In this document: positions 1-13,700 of the stretch, one piece after another | How positions within the stretch are numbered: the first letter of the stretch is position 1 | How the letters are laid out: every line of letters starts with the position of its first letter | From: Phoronis ovalis | Taxonomy: Eukaryota; Phoronida; Phoronidae | DNA length: 33,547 bases | Assembly: GCA_028565635.1 (NCBI GenBank) | Contig: JAOXYB010021180.1 | Coordinates: 1-33,547, forward strand | Reading direction: 5' to 3' | The notes under the pieces: model-generated | What the model was told of the DNA's origin: nothing | What the model saw: only the letters and a program-made list of their open reading frames with translations | Databases searched by the model: none | Position numbers and translations under genes: made by a program

Positions 1-670
1 TCTATTTGATATGTGCATGAACGTTACAACGTTTTTGTATTGAGTTGGATGGGGAGTCTAATGGTGTACTTATGCCAGTTGTCATTATAATCCTTCACTT
101 TAACAGGAGTTACTGGAGTGAATAAATGTCTGTTCATTAAACTTTTAGCCAATCAGAGGTCAGCTCTTATATATCATCAGCTATGTGTGCTTGACCTATT
201 TCACTATAGCTGCCTACTTTTACATCTTTGTCCATTGTAACAGTTGTTACATGTACTATTAGTTGTAAGCTGCAGTAAGATTGGATAATCAGTTTCACTG
301 CACTTTAAATACAAATAAAGGAAGTACCGCTTTGATGTTTTACAAGATAAAAAAAATACAAGCTGTTTTAATTTCAGGCATTAGATGAAAAGGTAAGGAT
401 CACAAACATGGATTTATTCAGACTGGGTGGACTGTTAACTTTGAATAGTTTGATACTATTCAATACTTTCTAAATATATTAACATATGTCTAGCTTTTAT
501 ATGATTTAAGTTTTAAGAATTCTCTTGTATCATGACAATTTTTCAAAGGAAGCCTTTTTAATGAGCCATTAATTATACTTATTGTGGCACAGAATAATTT
601 CTAAGTGCAACACATCTTGTGCCAACAGTCTACACTACTGTTACAATATTTGATACAAGGTAAAGCTTAC
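1..670 (-). other. Intron 45 (incomplete), no exon seen
   Basis: The next AAA2 segment (a conserved L-x-L-x-(N/S)-G-(E/D) block) is not visible here, so the following exon must lie beyond the left edge. The sequence is AT-rich and carries no repeat I recognise. Confidence 0.7.
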
Positions 671-757
671 CCTTCCAGAGTCCAATACACTATTGAAGTT
701 GTCTGCCCAACTAGAATTCAGAGGACCATCTAGACAAAGCCATGTAGTACTTAGGTT
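671..757 (-). CDS. Dynein exon 45 (residues 2420-2448), AAA2 Walker B
   Basis: [20 protein letters not shown] then FNSVLDSGR: the W-(I/L)-x-(F/L)-D-G-P-(V/L)-(D/N)-x2-W-x-(E/D)-(N/S) block, with Asp-Gly where active sites have Asp-Glu, as normal for AAA2. Acceptor cttttag, donor gtaagc, phase 0, so the gene goes on to the left. Confidence 0.93.
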
Positions 758-3700
758 CTAAAAAGACAGCCATGCATATAAAAATACTATGTTAAATTTG
801 AAAATCTCTTTCTAGCAAGTGTATTGTTATTAATTTCCTTCTATCAGAACAGAGTATACCTTGGCATTTTTAAGTTTGTTACCTGCTAATGCTTTCAATA
901 AGACATTGTCCAATAAATCACCTAATCACCATGAAAAATTTATACCAACTTGGCAGGTGTGTTTTTTTCTAAATGCGTTATAATAAAAAAAGCTTGCCAA
1001 CTGAAATGTGATTGCTAAAGTACAAATTAAAACAAAACAATAACAAATTGGTGCTATTACAAAATAAATATATCGATCACCAGTTAAGATAATAATTATA
1101 ATAAAGTATTAAATGAATATGTCACTCTGCAATGTACTTCACATCTTTATCTTACCTCCCTATACAATTTAGCTGGTAGCTATTGTTTAAAGTTAAAACA
1201 GTTTAGTTTAATCAATAAAGTTCGCATTTTGGAAGTGAATATAAAACATGCTACATGTAGTTAACATACTCTTTATAAATTTTTATGTTTAATATTATAT
1301 AATCACATGTCATATGAGACAATGACAGATTTACTGTTTAAATGTCTGGGTGAAAAGTGAGTCAACAACATTAACTTCAATACTGAATACAGAGTTTTCA
1401 AAATTTCTATAACCTACCCTGTTTGCCTTCTTCCAAGATGTAGTAAACATACCATCAACCCAATCTTTGTTCACATTCAAATAACCGAACATGAGGCTAT
1501 CATCATCAACAACCAGTGGGTTTATTCTCTGCAATTTGTGACTGACTTCTGCTGGATTTGTCATACGAGTGCTGTGTGAATGCCGAGACATCCCCCGTGG
1601 TGAAATGCACAAAGCATCAACCAGTGTTTGTATGCAGGTTGATTTTCCACTACCGGGTGGCCCAGCAACAATCACACCTGAAATGAATCATGCAAATATT
1701 TTAACTATAATCATAAATTACTATAATTCACAATATAATATTATGTACAGGTTGTATAGACATGTCATATGGCTCTGTCCTGTACCTTTTCTGATATATT
1801 ACACCTTTTTATGATACATAATAATACTAATAATTTTAAAAGCATCAAGCTTTTAACAAATGAGTATGCAAACTAATAAAATAATCTAAAAAAGGATTTA
1901 GTAAACTAGTATACAATCATATTATATATTAAGTAGAACACTTAACGCGTAAAAGGCAAAATTTTCGTGTGAAAATATATTAATTTAAAACAGATTCTAT
2001 GAACCAAGATTCTTAAGAACCTTTAAATCCATTATTTAGTGATTGGCAGTTGTTAATGAAGTAACTTTGAATCCACAACTGCTTTAGTTTGCGATGATAC
2101 GAATGACGTGTTGTCCCATGTCAACAGACAAGACAATGCTAAACTGTTTAACTTCAAATTATAAATCACCATGATGCAGTTAAAGGGACTCTGACTCCAC
2201 ATTTAACTATTTATAGTATTATGTCATTAAGTATAAAAGCCTTTAAAATATGTTGTACCTCAAAAATTCCATACTGCTATTGCAATACAAATAAGGCATG
2301 CAACTTTTTTTATACTCAATACATAACAAGTAAAGCTTTCTCTAATCCAACAACATAGTTTTACCTTGATGTAGATTAGAAATGGCATACAACTGCATGC
2401 ATTTTTCTACCCATGGTTTATGGGCAATCATTCCTTGCTCAGCAGCTTGCTGTTCAATGGCTGCCTCAATATCATAACTTCTTGAACGAGCTGAATAGCT
2501 TTTTGATGCTTCAGGTAAACCAGAAAATATGTCCTTTACAATAGTTTTAAACACATACAAATTCTGAAAAAGTAGAAACCCACAGTTGAAAGAAAAAGAA
2601 TATAACTGTACTAAGACAACTTAATGAAAAAATAAAATTGTCAGAATGGATGATATTCATAAATCTGTAATTTGTTAAAATAAGCTTCATACACATCACA
2701 GTGACTAACATTAATTTGATTAATTGAAAGGAATGCTAAATATACTGTCTTGCACATGTTGGAACTTATTTTTTCAATAATTGTTAAAAGCACCAAATTT
2801 GACATGTCAGATGTTAACTTCGACTACAAATAATTTCAGATATGGACCCACTCCAGACAGGGTTTTAACAATAATTTTTTTTTTATATGTCTAACAATGA
2901 CTAGGAATGCCTAATAATACTTACATCTCCTGTAAGTCTTGGCCCAATGACTTCTAGTAGGGCTTGTCCAACCATTGCATGCTCTAATTTAGCAGCAGGC
3001 GTCAAAGGATTAGGTGTACCTTGTTTACGTTGTGCACCACGGGTATCAGTCTGACGACTAGGAAGAGGACCTATAAAAATGATCTCACAATGAATATTTC
3101 AGAGAAGTTTATACAAAATTTACTTAAAATGTTTTTTACTAAATACAGTTAAAAAAGGTTTTGTTCAAGTGAAATAAAGTGCGTGGTAATTGTCATTGCT
3201 TGACTTTAAACAAATAAGGACATTTTAATAACTTAAATTTTGTTCCCCTTCTTAACAACATTACCTAACAAGACACAAATTAAGACAACAGCAAATCTTT
3301 TGATTGGTTTCTGATTAATAAAGTATTGATTTAAAGTATAATTTTCAGAAACATTACAGTAGATTATACAGTAGGAAGTATACTAGATAAAAGACTAGCG
3401 CTTAAGTGTCACGGAACAATAAGCAACTTGAATCTCAAGCTGTTACAAGAATTTCCGATTTTATCAACATAGTATTTTCTCATTAGAAACTAGCTAGTAG
3501 CTAAACACTCAACAAAACAGCAAAAAGCTGTATCATTAACTGATGTCTCCAGTTGCAGTTGATTGATTGATAGATATCACCAGGCACTGTAAGCATATAA
3601 TTATCAATCAATTTTTCATTTCTGATTGATTTTTTATGACCTTTAGAAAAAAAACCTTTTAACAAACTTAAAACAAAACCCAAAATAAATTAATTTAAAA

Positions 3701-6700
3701 TCAAGAACAAAACCATCAGTAATTAGTTTCGTACTTGGTTTGTCTGCAGGAGTACCATGCATTGCACATATTCGAGAACTTTGTCTCAATTTCTGATCCA
3801 TTTTTTTCTTTTCAGTTTTTACCGGATGAGATGAAAATGGCAAAACAGTTAGGGAATTCCGAACAAAAACTCGTGGATTATATGAAATTTTTCTTATTCT
3901 CCTACCAATATCATAATCATCAACAGGATCATCATCTGCACTATTTGGGCGGGTAATCCAGGTGCTACCTCTTTTAAATAGTTTACTATTCTTTATAGTA
4001 GGACTTCTTTGAGGTAAAAGAGATTTCCCGGTTGCTGATTTTATAAAAGCCTGTCTTTTTTTGGTTGCTGTTGGAGGCTTCTGGAAACGATTTAAATCTG
4101 GCTTATTCTCTGCAGTGGGTTTAGTTACATGGCTCTTTCTTGGTACTTTCTGACTACCTTCAGACTCATCACTATCTAGCATATCATTCACAATATTCGA
4201 ATTACAAGTTGTTAATGATTTCGATGTCTGTTCCTTTATAAACACACTTTTGGTTTCATTTTCCTTGCTTAGTTCAGAGGAGCTCCCTTGTATTTCCCCC
4301 TTTTCATTTTGATTAATGTCCATTATAGGTTGACTTTTAACTGTTACTGAAGATATAATGAACTAGCTTGTTATGAAAGAGTATTACAGACAAAATAACA
4401 AATTAAATACACAGAAGTTGTGAGAGTATAGAAACAACAAGACGTTCACTGGGAAAAAGGCTTGAAAAATCCTATATACTAATACCAGAGTATAGTATAC
4501 GCATAAGCAGGGTTGAAAAAGAAACATTTGAAGACCACTGACTTTAGCCACTTCAACATTAGAAAATATATAATACTGCCTAGTATATAATACTACAAGC
4601 ACCATATAAACCAGTTTAATATAAAATCTGCTGTTACATCAAGTTGATAAGAAATACATGCCACATTTTCTAACGTACAACAAACTTTAAGGAAACACGG
4701 ATTTGCATTTTTAATTAAAACTATAAGTTATATATTGAACACATTGTAATACTTGACTTTAATACAAATAAAAAAGTAACTTTTTTTGTAAAATTGAAAC
4801 TTACTTATGAGAGGGTTTGCTTGATATGGATTTGCCGTAGACATTTGACTATTAGATCGAGAGCCATCAGCGTCTTTCTTGTCCCTTTCATAATTACTTT
4901 CCTTTCTTTCAACAGTACGATCCTCTTTTAGATGCTGTCGTTTCTGTGCAGTTCTCTTCAGTACTCCAGTGAGAGAAGCCAGACTAAAGTGATGGTGTAC
5001 CTCATGTGGCCTGTAAAGTGGTAAACAATATTAAGTTTAGTTCAGATCAAACTTCTATCCTACAAATAGTGGAGAAGTATGCATAAACTAATCAAACTTT
5101 TTCAAGTAACTAAAGACAGAACTTGCAAAAGTTTCTACAAATAAATATTAAGATGGCACCCTTGACAAGAAGATGAATGGTGCTCCTTGGACTACAAGTA
5201 CAGTTGATGGATTGAAATTTAAAAAAGGTTATACATAAATGTTTTGTGGTGTCATTAAAGAACATACATTTTGACTGATCTGTTGTGAATCCTTCACATT
5301 CAAATATTTGCATAAAACAGTCATGCTAAAAAAAGATGTTTTTTGCCAACTTGAGGTTTTTACAACAAAATAAAGTGACCACAGAGTATGTTGAGTCAGC
5401 ATGAGACGACATTTTTTGTAGAATCTGAGAAATGCACAAAGCACTTTCAATTTCTCTGAAGTCTGCCTACAACACATGTTTTTTCTCCAATAGTTACTTT
5501 TCTACTAAACTGAAAGCTAGTAAGAGATCATTTCTAGTGTGAATGTTGATTACCAATGTAGGGTTTCTTGACAAAATAAATTAAAGTTTATTTAAATAGA
5601 ACTTACAGTAAATCTTTAGCTAGTTCTGTAACAATCTTAAGTCTCATTCCCAGCACTGTAGGTCCTTTAATTCCTAGTACAGAGCATTTATTCTTTAGAA
5701 CTTGTGCATAGCATGGCATCATAAGTGCAATTTGTCGGAATGAGGTTTTGAGATCACCTGGGACTGTGTACGTAGGCAGAGCTGTGGTTAGATTTAATGT
5801 CATAAAGAAGGACACATTTTTATTCAAAACAATCTACAAAACAAAATAAAGCATACAAAATTATTTAAGAACAACAGAAGAAAGGTTTGAAATGTTATTT
5901 ACAAAGAATTTTAAGATAATTTACACAGATTACAAGCTTAGCTTGTTAATTTCAATTTTTTATAACTTAATTAAATATAATGCATTATCCAGGATGGAGT
6001 AATTAGTGCAGCAGTAATAAAGACCAATAAAAACTAATGACTTACTTCTTGTGCATCAGGAAAGTAGCAGCAATTTTGTTTTGCTCTCAAAGCTGTATAA
6101 ATAGCTTGAACTTGATCTATCACTACAGATAATACTTCTTTACCAATACACTGTACTTCATCAAAACAGCCCCAAGAGCCATCCTTAAAATGACAGGTAA
6201 TCCATTGGTTACGGCTTAATAATTTTATTAACAGCAAATTAAACAAAAAAGGTGGAAACTAGAGATTTTTAAAAATTACTAATGAAAATTATAACTTTTA
6301 TAATATACTCTAAGGGACACAATCAAAAACTATGTGCTACAGGTTTGGGTAATTATATTCAACCCATAACATCATAACAACACTCTTTTTATAATTGCTT
6401 TGTATTGTATGAGTGATCTCAGATCAAAGTGTGACTCGTAAGTTGTATCGAAGTGCTTTTGCTGGTACATGCCACTGAAGTCTTCAGTTCATGTGATTTT
6501 TAAATGGCAAATACCAGACTCACAGCTGATCAAACAAAGACATCCCGTCCACAAATTTTATGATACAATTTCTGAGATTAAATTCTTTCTTTATAATAAT
6601 TTTTTATATTTACCAATGCAAGGCCTTGTATAATCTTTCCAACAGCTGGAGGATCAATATGCCGGGTACATTGAATCATGCACAAAAAGCTGCCAAGTAT

Positions 6701-7702
6701 CTGAGCTAGCCCCTGAAATAATAAAATAGTATTACAAACAATACTTTTGTAATTTTTTTTTGAAAACATTTGTGATGGAAAATGATCAAAAAACTAGAGT
6801 TTCATCTCTAATGGGGATATAAGGTCCCCACAGATAAAAATTAACACACAGCAACTTGCCTTAACTGTTTCAGTTTTTCCCACACCAGTTCCCCCAGTTA
6901 CACAGCTGCCTTTGTACTGCGTTGTTGCATGGACCATAGTTAGCAGGCACCTTTCTGTCATAGGATTCATTGCAATGATAGGCATAGCTCCGTAGAATTC
7001 TGTGCCAAACTTGAATCTGTTATCCATAACGTACAACACAGGTTCGCTAGAGCCCTCTACAGAAGGAATTATTGTTATTATTCAATGCATTCACAGATTT
7101 TAACTAGATAATGTTATGCTATATTATGTAGTCTCAAATATACTTAGACGGCTGGTAACAGATTTTTATATATATTCTTCATTGGTGGGAACACCTAACA
7201 GTGTAATGATCTAGTCAAGAACTGGATATGTTGCATGCTGGGGTTAATCTGTATTTTTAGTTTCTAAGTGCCAAAGAGCCATTGGATGCACCGTTACAAA
7301 ATTATAGATGTGTCTACTCATATACCTTTGGGATATATATAGAACTCATTGAGTACATAAATTGACTGGTTTCACATTTAGCAAAAATGTGTAATTAATA
7401 AATAAAAATTAAAATATGTTTTGCAATTTGAGTCAGAATTCCCTGGCTTTAAAATTGCCCCTAGCTCATTTTGTTGACAAAAGTAGTCATGTAACTGGTA
7501 TATATTTATAACACTAACATATAATTATAGTACCGTAAGTACTATTATAGTACCCCTCAGAGGGGTCAGGAGTTCTAGTACAAGTTTTCGTGTCAGCTTA
7601 AAACTTATCACATTTTTTTAATATCAATATTAAATATGCATTTTTGGAAAAATTATAAAAAAACAGTTGATGTAATATATACATAAACATATACATATAC
7701 AT

Positions 7703-7741
<39 letters not shown>

Positions 7742-10700
7742 AACATATACATACATGTATACATATACATACACATATACATACACATATACACATATAT
7801 ATATATTTACTTAGCCTTTTCACTTTGTTCTAGATCACAAAAAAGAAAAAATCAATAAATTTAGATAGTTAAAATACTGAATGGAGTGTTTGGTCAAACC
7901 TATCTGAAATTCATTTATTTATAAGTTATTTATAAAAAGTATACCGATATCCTGTAGATAGCATCTAAAGTTTTTCCTCCAGTCAAAATCTGTAGCTTCC
8001 CTTATTTTTCTAGTAGCCAGAACTTCAATGGAATCTCTAAGATACAGAGACATCTGAAATGAAAGAATTATTATGAATTGTTCCAGAAAAATTAGAACAA
8101 ATTTTACTACAAAAAAATTTACAGAAAGTACTATATCATGATCATAGAAAACATCCAGTCCAGATGCCTATAACTGCTCTTTTAAACATTTTATAGTCTG
8201 TACTTTTCAATAAAAAATATTGTCTTGGTTTCAGATTCTTTGGTATAGCAACAGGCTACTTCACAATAGATAATGATATCAGCACAATACTTTCTAAATT
8301 TGACATGCTTTTACATAAAATTCAATGCTTTATTTACCAAATACATATTCAGCTCATACAACCATCAAGTGAGTGACTCCTTGGCCTAAATTATTATGCA
8401 AATATGCAACTGTTCTAACTTTAGACATAGATTACACAATTGACAACTTTTATATACCAAAGCTGCAGGAATTTATTTTAAAAACACGGAATAAACATTG
8501 ACTAACTGTTATTAGTTGTTCAAGTCTTAATCTGTGTGGTGGTAGCATCGGTTCGTCCATGCCTCTCCATTGATTTCTAGCAAGAACTACTGGTACTCTA
8601 GCCATGGCACCTTGAAATCGTTTTGCAGCATTGTAGATGGCACGTCTATCATATTTAATTTCGTTTACTCCAGTTTCACATTCTCTTGTCCAAAAGTACA
8701 ATAAGCCAGCTTTACAGACTTGCACTGGGTACTGAAAAAAACACATTTTTTATAGTTAGTGGTAATTAAATAGAACCTTGGAAAGAAAATTAAGATTTGA
8801 AGAAACCAAGACGGTATACACATAAAAAATATAAACAATTTTTCGGATACAAACCACAAAATATAACTGCTGAAGAAGCATTCTACTTGAATTGGATAGT
8901 TACTGTTATGTAAGATGTTAATAAACAAAAGCTATTTAAAAATAATATGTTTATAAAAGGTTTCTTACTTTCAATGCCCATTCTTCAATAGGTACATTGT
9001 TATTACAATCTTCTATGATGTTAAAGAACATTTCTTTTAAAGTTTCTCCAATACACTCTTTCAGATTAGTCAACCAAACCTCTACTCCATCATCTAAAGC
9101 AATCTGAAATATCAAAAAAAAATAATTAAAAAGTAGAGCAGAGCAACTTGTAATCCAAAATGGTAATGTATCTAACACAGACAATCATCTGCATATAAAG
9201 CCTATGGGGTCACTAAATGTCAGAGCAAATCCAATCACTGCAGCTATACCAGTATCAATCCAATTTTGAAAAGTAACATAAAAGTTGAACCAAATATTAT
9301 TTTACTGATAGTTAGTTAGAAGCAATCCATTTTTTTTTTGCAGCAAGCTGTGGGTAAAATAACTTAAAGAAATCATAAAACTAAGAGATATGATGATAAA
9401 TTTAACTATAATAGTAACCTGATCTTGAAGAGCCAATACTTCTCCTTCCATGCTTATAACAGAGATAGCTTCCACACTCACAACATCAGCTATAACACCT
9501 TCAGATGGCAACATGGTGGCTAACTGAGAAGTACCAAGTAACACTGGGTTGATATTCTACAATAATGAAATTAGTACCAAACATCTAAATTATTGTATAC
9601 AATAATACAAAAACATAATTATTCACTTTACTACTATAATTATTCTGCAATTATACCAGTAGTGTGATAAAATGATCTTACGCTTAATCCTTAATTGTAC
9701 AACATCAGATAATGAGCATTTCCTTAATATGTTGTATGTAATCTGTACTGTCTGTCAACATTTTAAATTTTTTTAGCTAATAATGTAAAATTGTTTCTAC
9801 AACAGGAAAGTTAATACATCATTCTCGGCAGTAGTACAAAGTTGACAGTAAGCTACCATAAGTATAAAAACATACATTAACATTTATTTATTAATTTTAT
9901 TAGTTTCATAAATAAAACAATGTACACAGTCAGTTATAAGATTTTCTTGACATTGATGCCATACGTAATCTACATAAAATTTATCAAAGCTTAGAATTTG
10001 CAACATAAGTTACTTTTATTTATAAATAAATTAAATGTATTTGTTTTTGTGAAAATCTACCTTTCACCTGTTTTCATTTATTATTTCTATTGTTCACAGT
10101 GACACACTTGGGCTAGGTGAATATATAATTATATTAATTAATAGAATACCTGACTGTTTAAAAGTTGTTTGTACATTACTTGTCACCATAACAAAACAAA
10201 TACATCTACATTTATATATACATGAGTAGTTGTTACAAAATATTACACTGTCTAGTTGAATGGTAACACCAGTGTTATAGAATGTGTTAAAGGTTATCAG
10301 TTAGAAAAAAACAAAGTGTTTTTGATGAAAACACAACATGTAACTTTCTGCTGACAATTAGGCAAATGCAGAATAAAATGGCTCAAATCTTAAATAATAT
10401 GAAATGTGTGCAGATCATTTATTGACATGTGTGCTACTTACTGTTGTAGATACAACTGAGCTTCTTGAAGCCAGACTCATCTTACTTGGTCCAGTTGTAA
10501 TGGCAGAGTTTGAAGCCTAAGGTGCGTACACATCAACAAAGAATTAATATCAGTTAAGTTAACCCAATCACCTCGCAGTATATGGTCACCAAGACAGGAC
10601 AAAAGTTTAACAAATGTTTGAATAGTTAAGATTTTACACATTTATAGTACTGTTGTTTAAAAAGTATTTTTGTGTAAGTTGTTTTTATCAGTGGGAAATA

Positions 10701-13700
10701 TGCTATTTACTGATCGATGGGAAGAAAGATAGAGAAATTTCAACAATGGGATACATTTTACAGTTTTACATCAATAACAACTTTAAAGATGTCATAAAAT
10801 GGACAGAAGCAAATTATGTATCATACAACATGAAACATACAAAACATTAAACAATTATCAAAATGCTGATTTCAAAGCAGGAATGAGATTTTCAAGTAAA
10901 GTAGCAAACAATGTGAGTTGTGGTAAGGGATCACGGTAAACACTTAAGCCTCACTAGCAATACAAGCATGGATAAAATTCAGGAGGGTATTTATGAACAT
11001 GCAGGACTGGAGGTAAATGGGTTTGCCACTTGGTGCAAAACAAACTACATTCAAGGTGCATAAAATGTGCTTTAATTATAAGTTATATACAAATATTTCA
11101 TACAGAGTTCCGATTATAAATAGCAGACTTTCAGAATCTGTCCTCTAGATGATGCACTACCATTAGACCTCAGTAACACTGTGAAATTAATACAAATGCC
11201 ATACTGACTTATTAAGTACAATTCTACTGCTTTGCTGTACAGTCATATAAAAGGTCTGATCTTAGTGACATCTAGCAGGGAAAATAGTATAATTATTCTA
11301 AAAGCCTCATTGCATAACACAGTGTTACTAGATGAGCAAAATACACCCCATATATTATCAAGTTTATTTATTAAAATTAATTCATGGCTCAAGATAATGT
11401 GTCCAATACACAGATTTGAAAATAATATTTTGGCAAATGAACCACTCTGACAACAAACAGATTGCCAATAAAATGTAGGCTACCTGAACCAGAGCAAACA
11501 GCAAAGTCATTGTTTGTAACTTGATATATGGAAATAAAATATCTGTGCTCATTAGTACATGTACATGTGTGTTAACTCAGAATTACGTACGTGCATTGCT
11601 GTAAGCCTCTTATCAATTTTAGTAGTGGCCATGCGCAAATGAGGTGATGCACTATGTCGTCCTCCACTATGTGCACTGGTGGCACCTGCACGACTTTCAC
11701 GACGAGATGTGGCCTCTGAGCGACTATCTGAACGATCATCATCAAAACCACTCTTTTGCAGTTCAACATCATAAACATTTGTAAACATTGTCCTAAAATA
11801 TTTGAAATAAATAATGCCATTGTGATCCTCTTGTGGCTAGGTATTAAACTGATAATCATATATGCAGAAGCCAAGTGTCTAATACATGAGCTGAATGGAA
11901 ATAACTCCTTTTAGCCAAGACTAATAGACTGCTTTTAAACCCCTGGTTACACATACACATGTTAATGAATTTTTCTTCCAATAAACTAATTTTCTAACCT
12001 TGGGCTACTTTTCAATTAACTTGTCAATGAGTCAAGTAATTATATCCCATGAAATCTAAACCCAGGAAGGTCAATTTAACATCAACAATGAAAACTGTTT
12101 GTATACCATAAGTGTTTTACATGTTACAATTTATATTCACTTTATTTAGCATAGTTACATACCTGAGATGAGGTCTCACAGATTCCAGGTCATGGGGTCG
12201 ACTTAAGATAGCTAGCAACGTAGGATCAGAAACAAAGTAAAATCTAGGGAAAGCGTGGCGTTTTCCATCTAAGTAGCCTTGTAATGATTTAAAGCATATC
12301 TCTAACTCTTCAGAAATATGTCTCAGAACTACTCCCTTTGGCACTTCTCCACCATAGCAACACTAATAAAGAACGGAATCATGGAAAACAATGTGCGTAA
12401 CACATACTAATGTAATAAAGCCTACATTTAAAATTTCAGTTTAAAATAAATGCTTTTAATTATAACATTGTTTAGACATATATCCCAGTAACTGAACAGT
12501 ACTTAACAGTAAATTATGAATCATGCAACATTGATGTATTTTTTAAAATTAGTAAGACACTAATCTTTTCTGAAATAACTAGATTTTAATATTAATTTTA
12601 CAAAAATGATATAATAATTATGTCAACATGACTGGTCGCTTTGCATTAAACTTGTTAATTGATAACTGCTTTTTTTATTGCTTTCACCCATTACACATTT
12701 GTAGTGGCAAATAAAGCTACATCACCTGCAATACATTTCTTGTATCATATGCTCTTTTCATCATTTTAATCCAGCCCTTGTCTATCCTGCTAAATCTAGT
12801 AGCTTCTTGCGGAAGTTCCTGAAATTACAAGAACATGTGTATATGTTATACCATATTACAGTGCTGATATATACGGTACAGTTATATAAGCTTATAAGAA
12901 AGCTTGCCTAAATAAAGTCTCATTGGTTTCTCATTGAACTCTTCTTGGTCACAGTAACTGGCAAATACTGGTAAAAATTTTAAACTGTTACTAACATACA
13001 GTGTAATTACATACTCTGTAAAACCATCATTTCATTAGAATGTTTTATTTAAATGTTTTTCTTTTTTGTAAAACAGATAAGGTTCAAATAAAGATAAAGT
13101 TGAGATATATACCTTTGCTGCAGTTTGATTGCTAAATACAGCTTCTAAATACTGCCACAGATCTTGCACTTCAAGCCACTGTTCCAGTACCTCACCTACT
13201 TCTTTAAGTTTCTCTGCCCATGAAGCAGCTTCTTCTCTTAGTGGGGCTATATATTTAGATGTAAGCATGTTGGCAAGCAAAGCTTGGGCATCCTCTAGCT
13301 GTTCTAACAGCCGTTCTGTACATCCTTTGTCAAGGTAGACTGGACCGAGTTTCTTATAGTGCTCAAATGTCAAAACCTAAATTAAATAGTAAAATGATGC
13401 CTTAAAAAACTAAACAAATAAATACAGAAGTCAGGATTCCGGTGCTTAGTACTAAACAGGATACCTAATAAAATGCACAAAATAATTAGCAGACATATTT
13501 CAAACATTGATGTAAATGATAATTGCAGGCAACTGCTATAAATGTCCTATCAGATTTTCAATTGCTATTTATATACGCAAACATTTGGTAATAGAAATAT
13601 AATTTCAGTACCTGCTCTGTCCACTCCTCTTCAGTAATTCTCATCTTGACTTCTAACTCCATCTCTTTAGCAGCACTATGGCAGATACCTTCAATTTCTG

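Noticed and set aside
361-400. Plus-strand acceptor and donor around a 15-nt open piece (ttaatttcag ... gtaagg)
   Set aside because: No other plus-strand exon fits around it, and the gene here runs on the minus strand. Chance match.
7598-7786. Minus-strand open frame of repeated Met-Tyr-Val-Tyr
   Set aside because: Translation of the TACATA microsatellite, not a gene.
13129-13338. Plus-strand Ser-rich open frame
   Set aside because: Exact antisense of dynein exon 27, which has strong family motifs.
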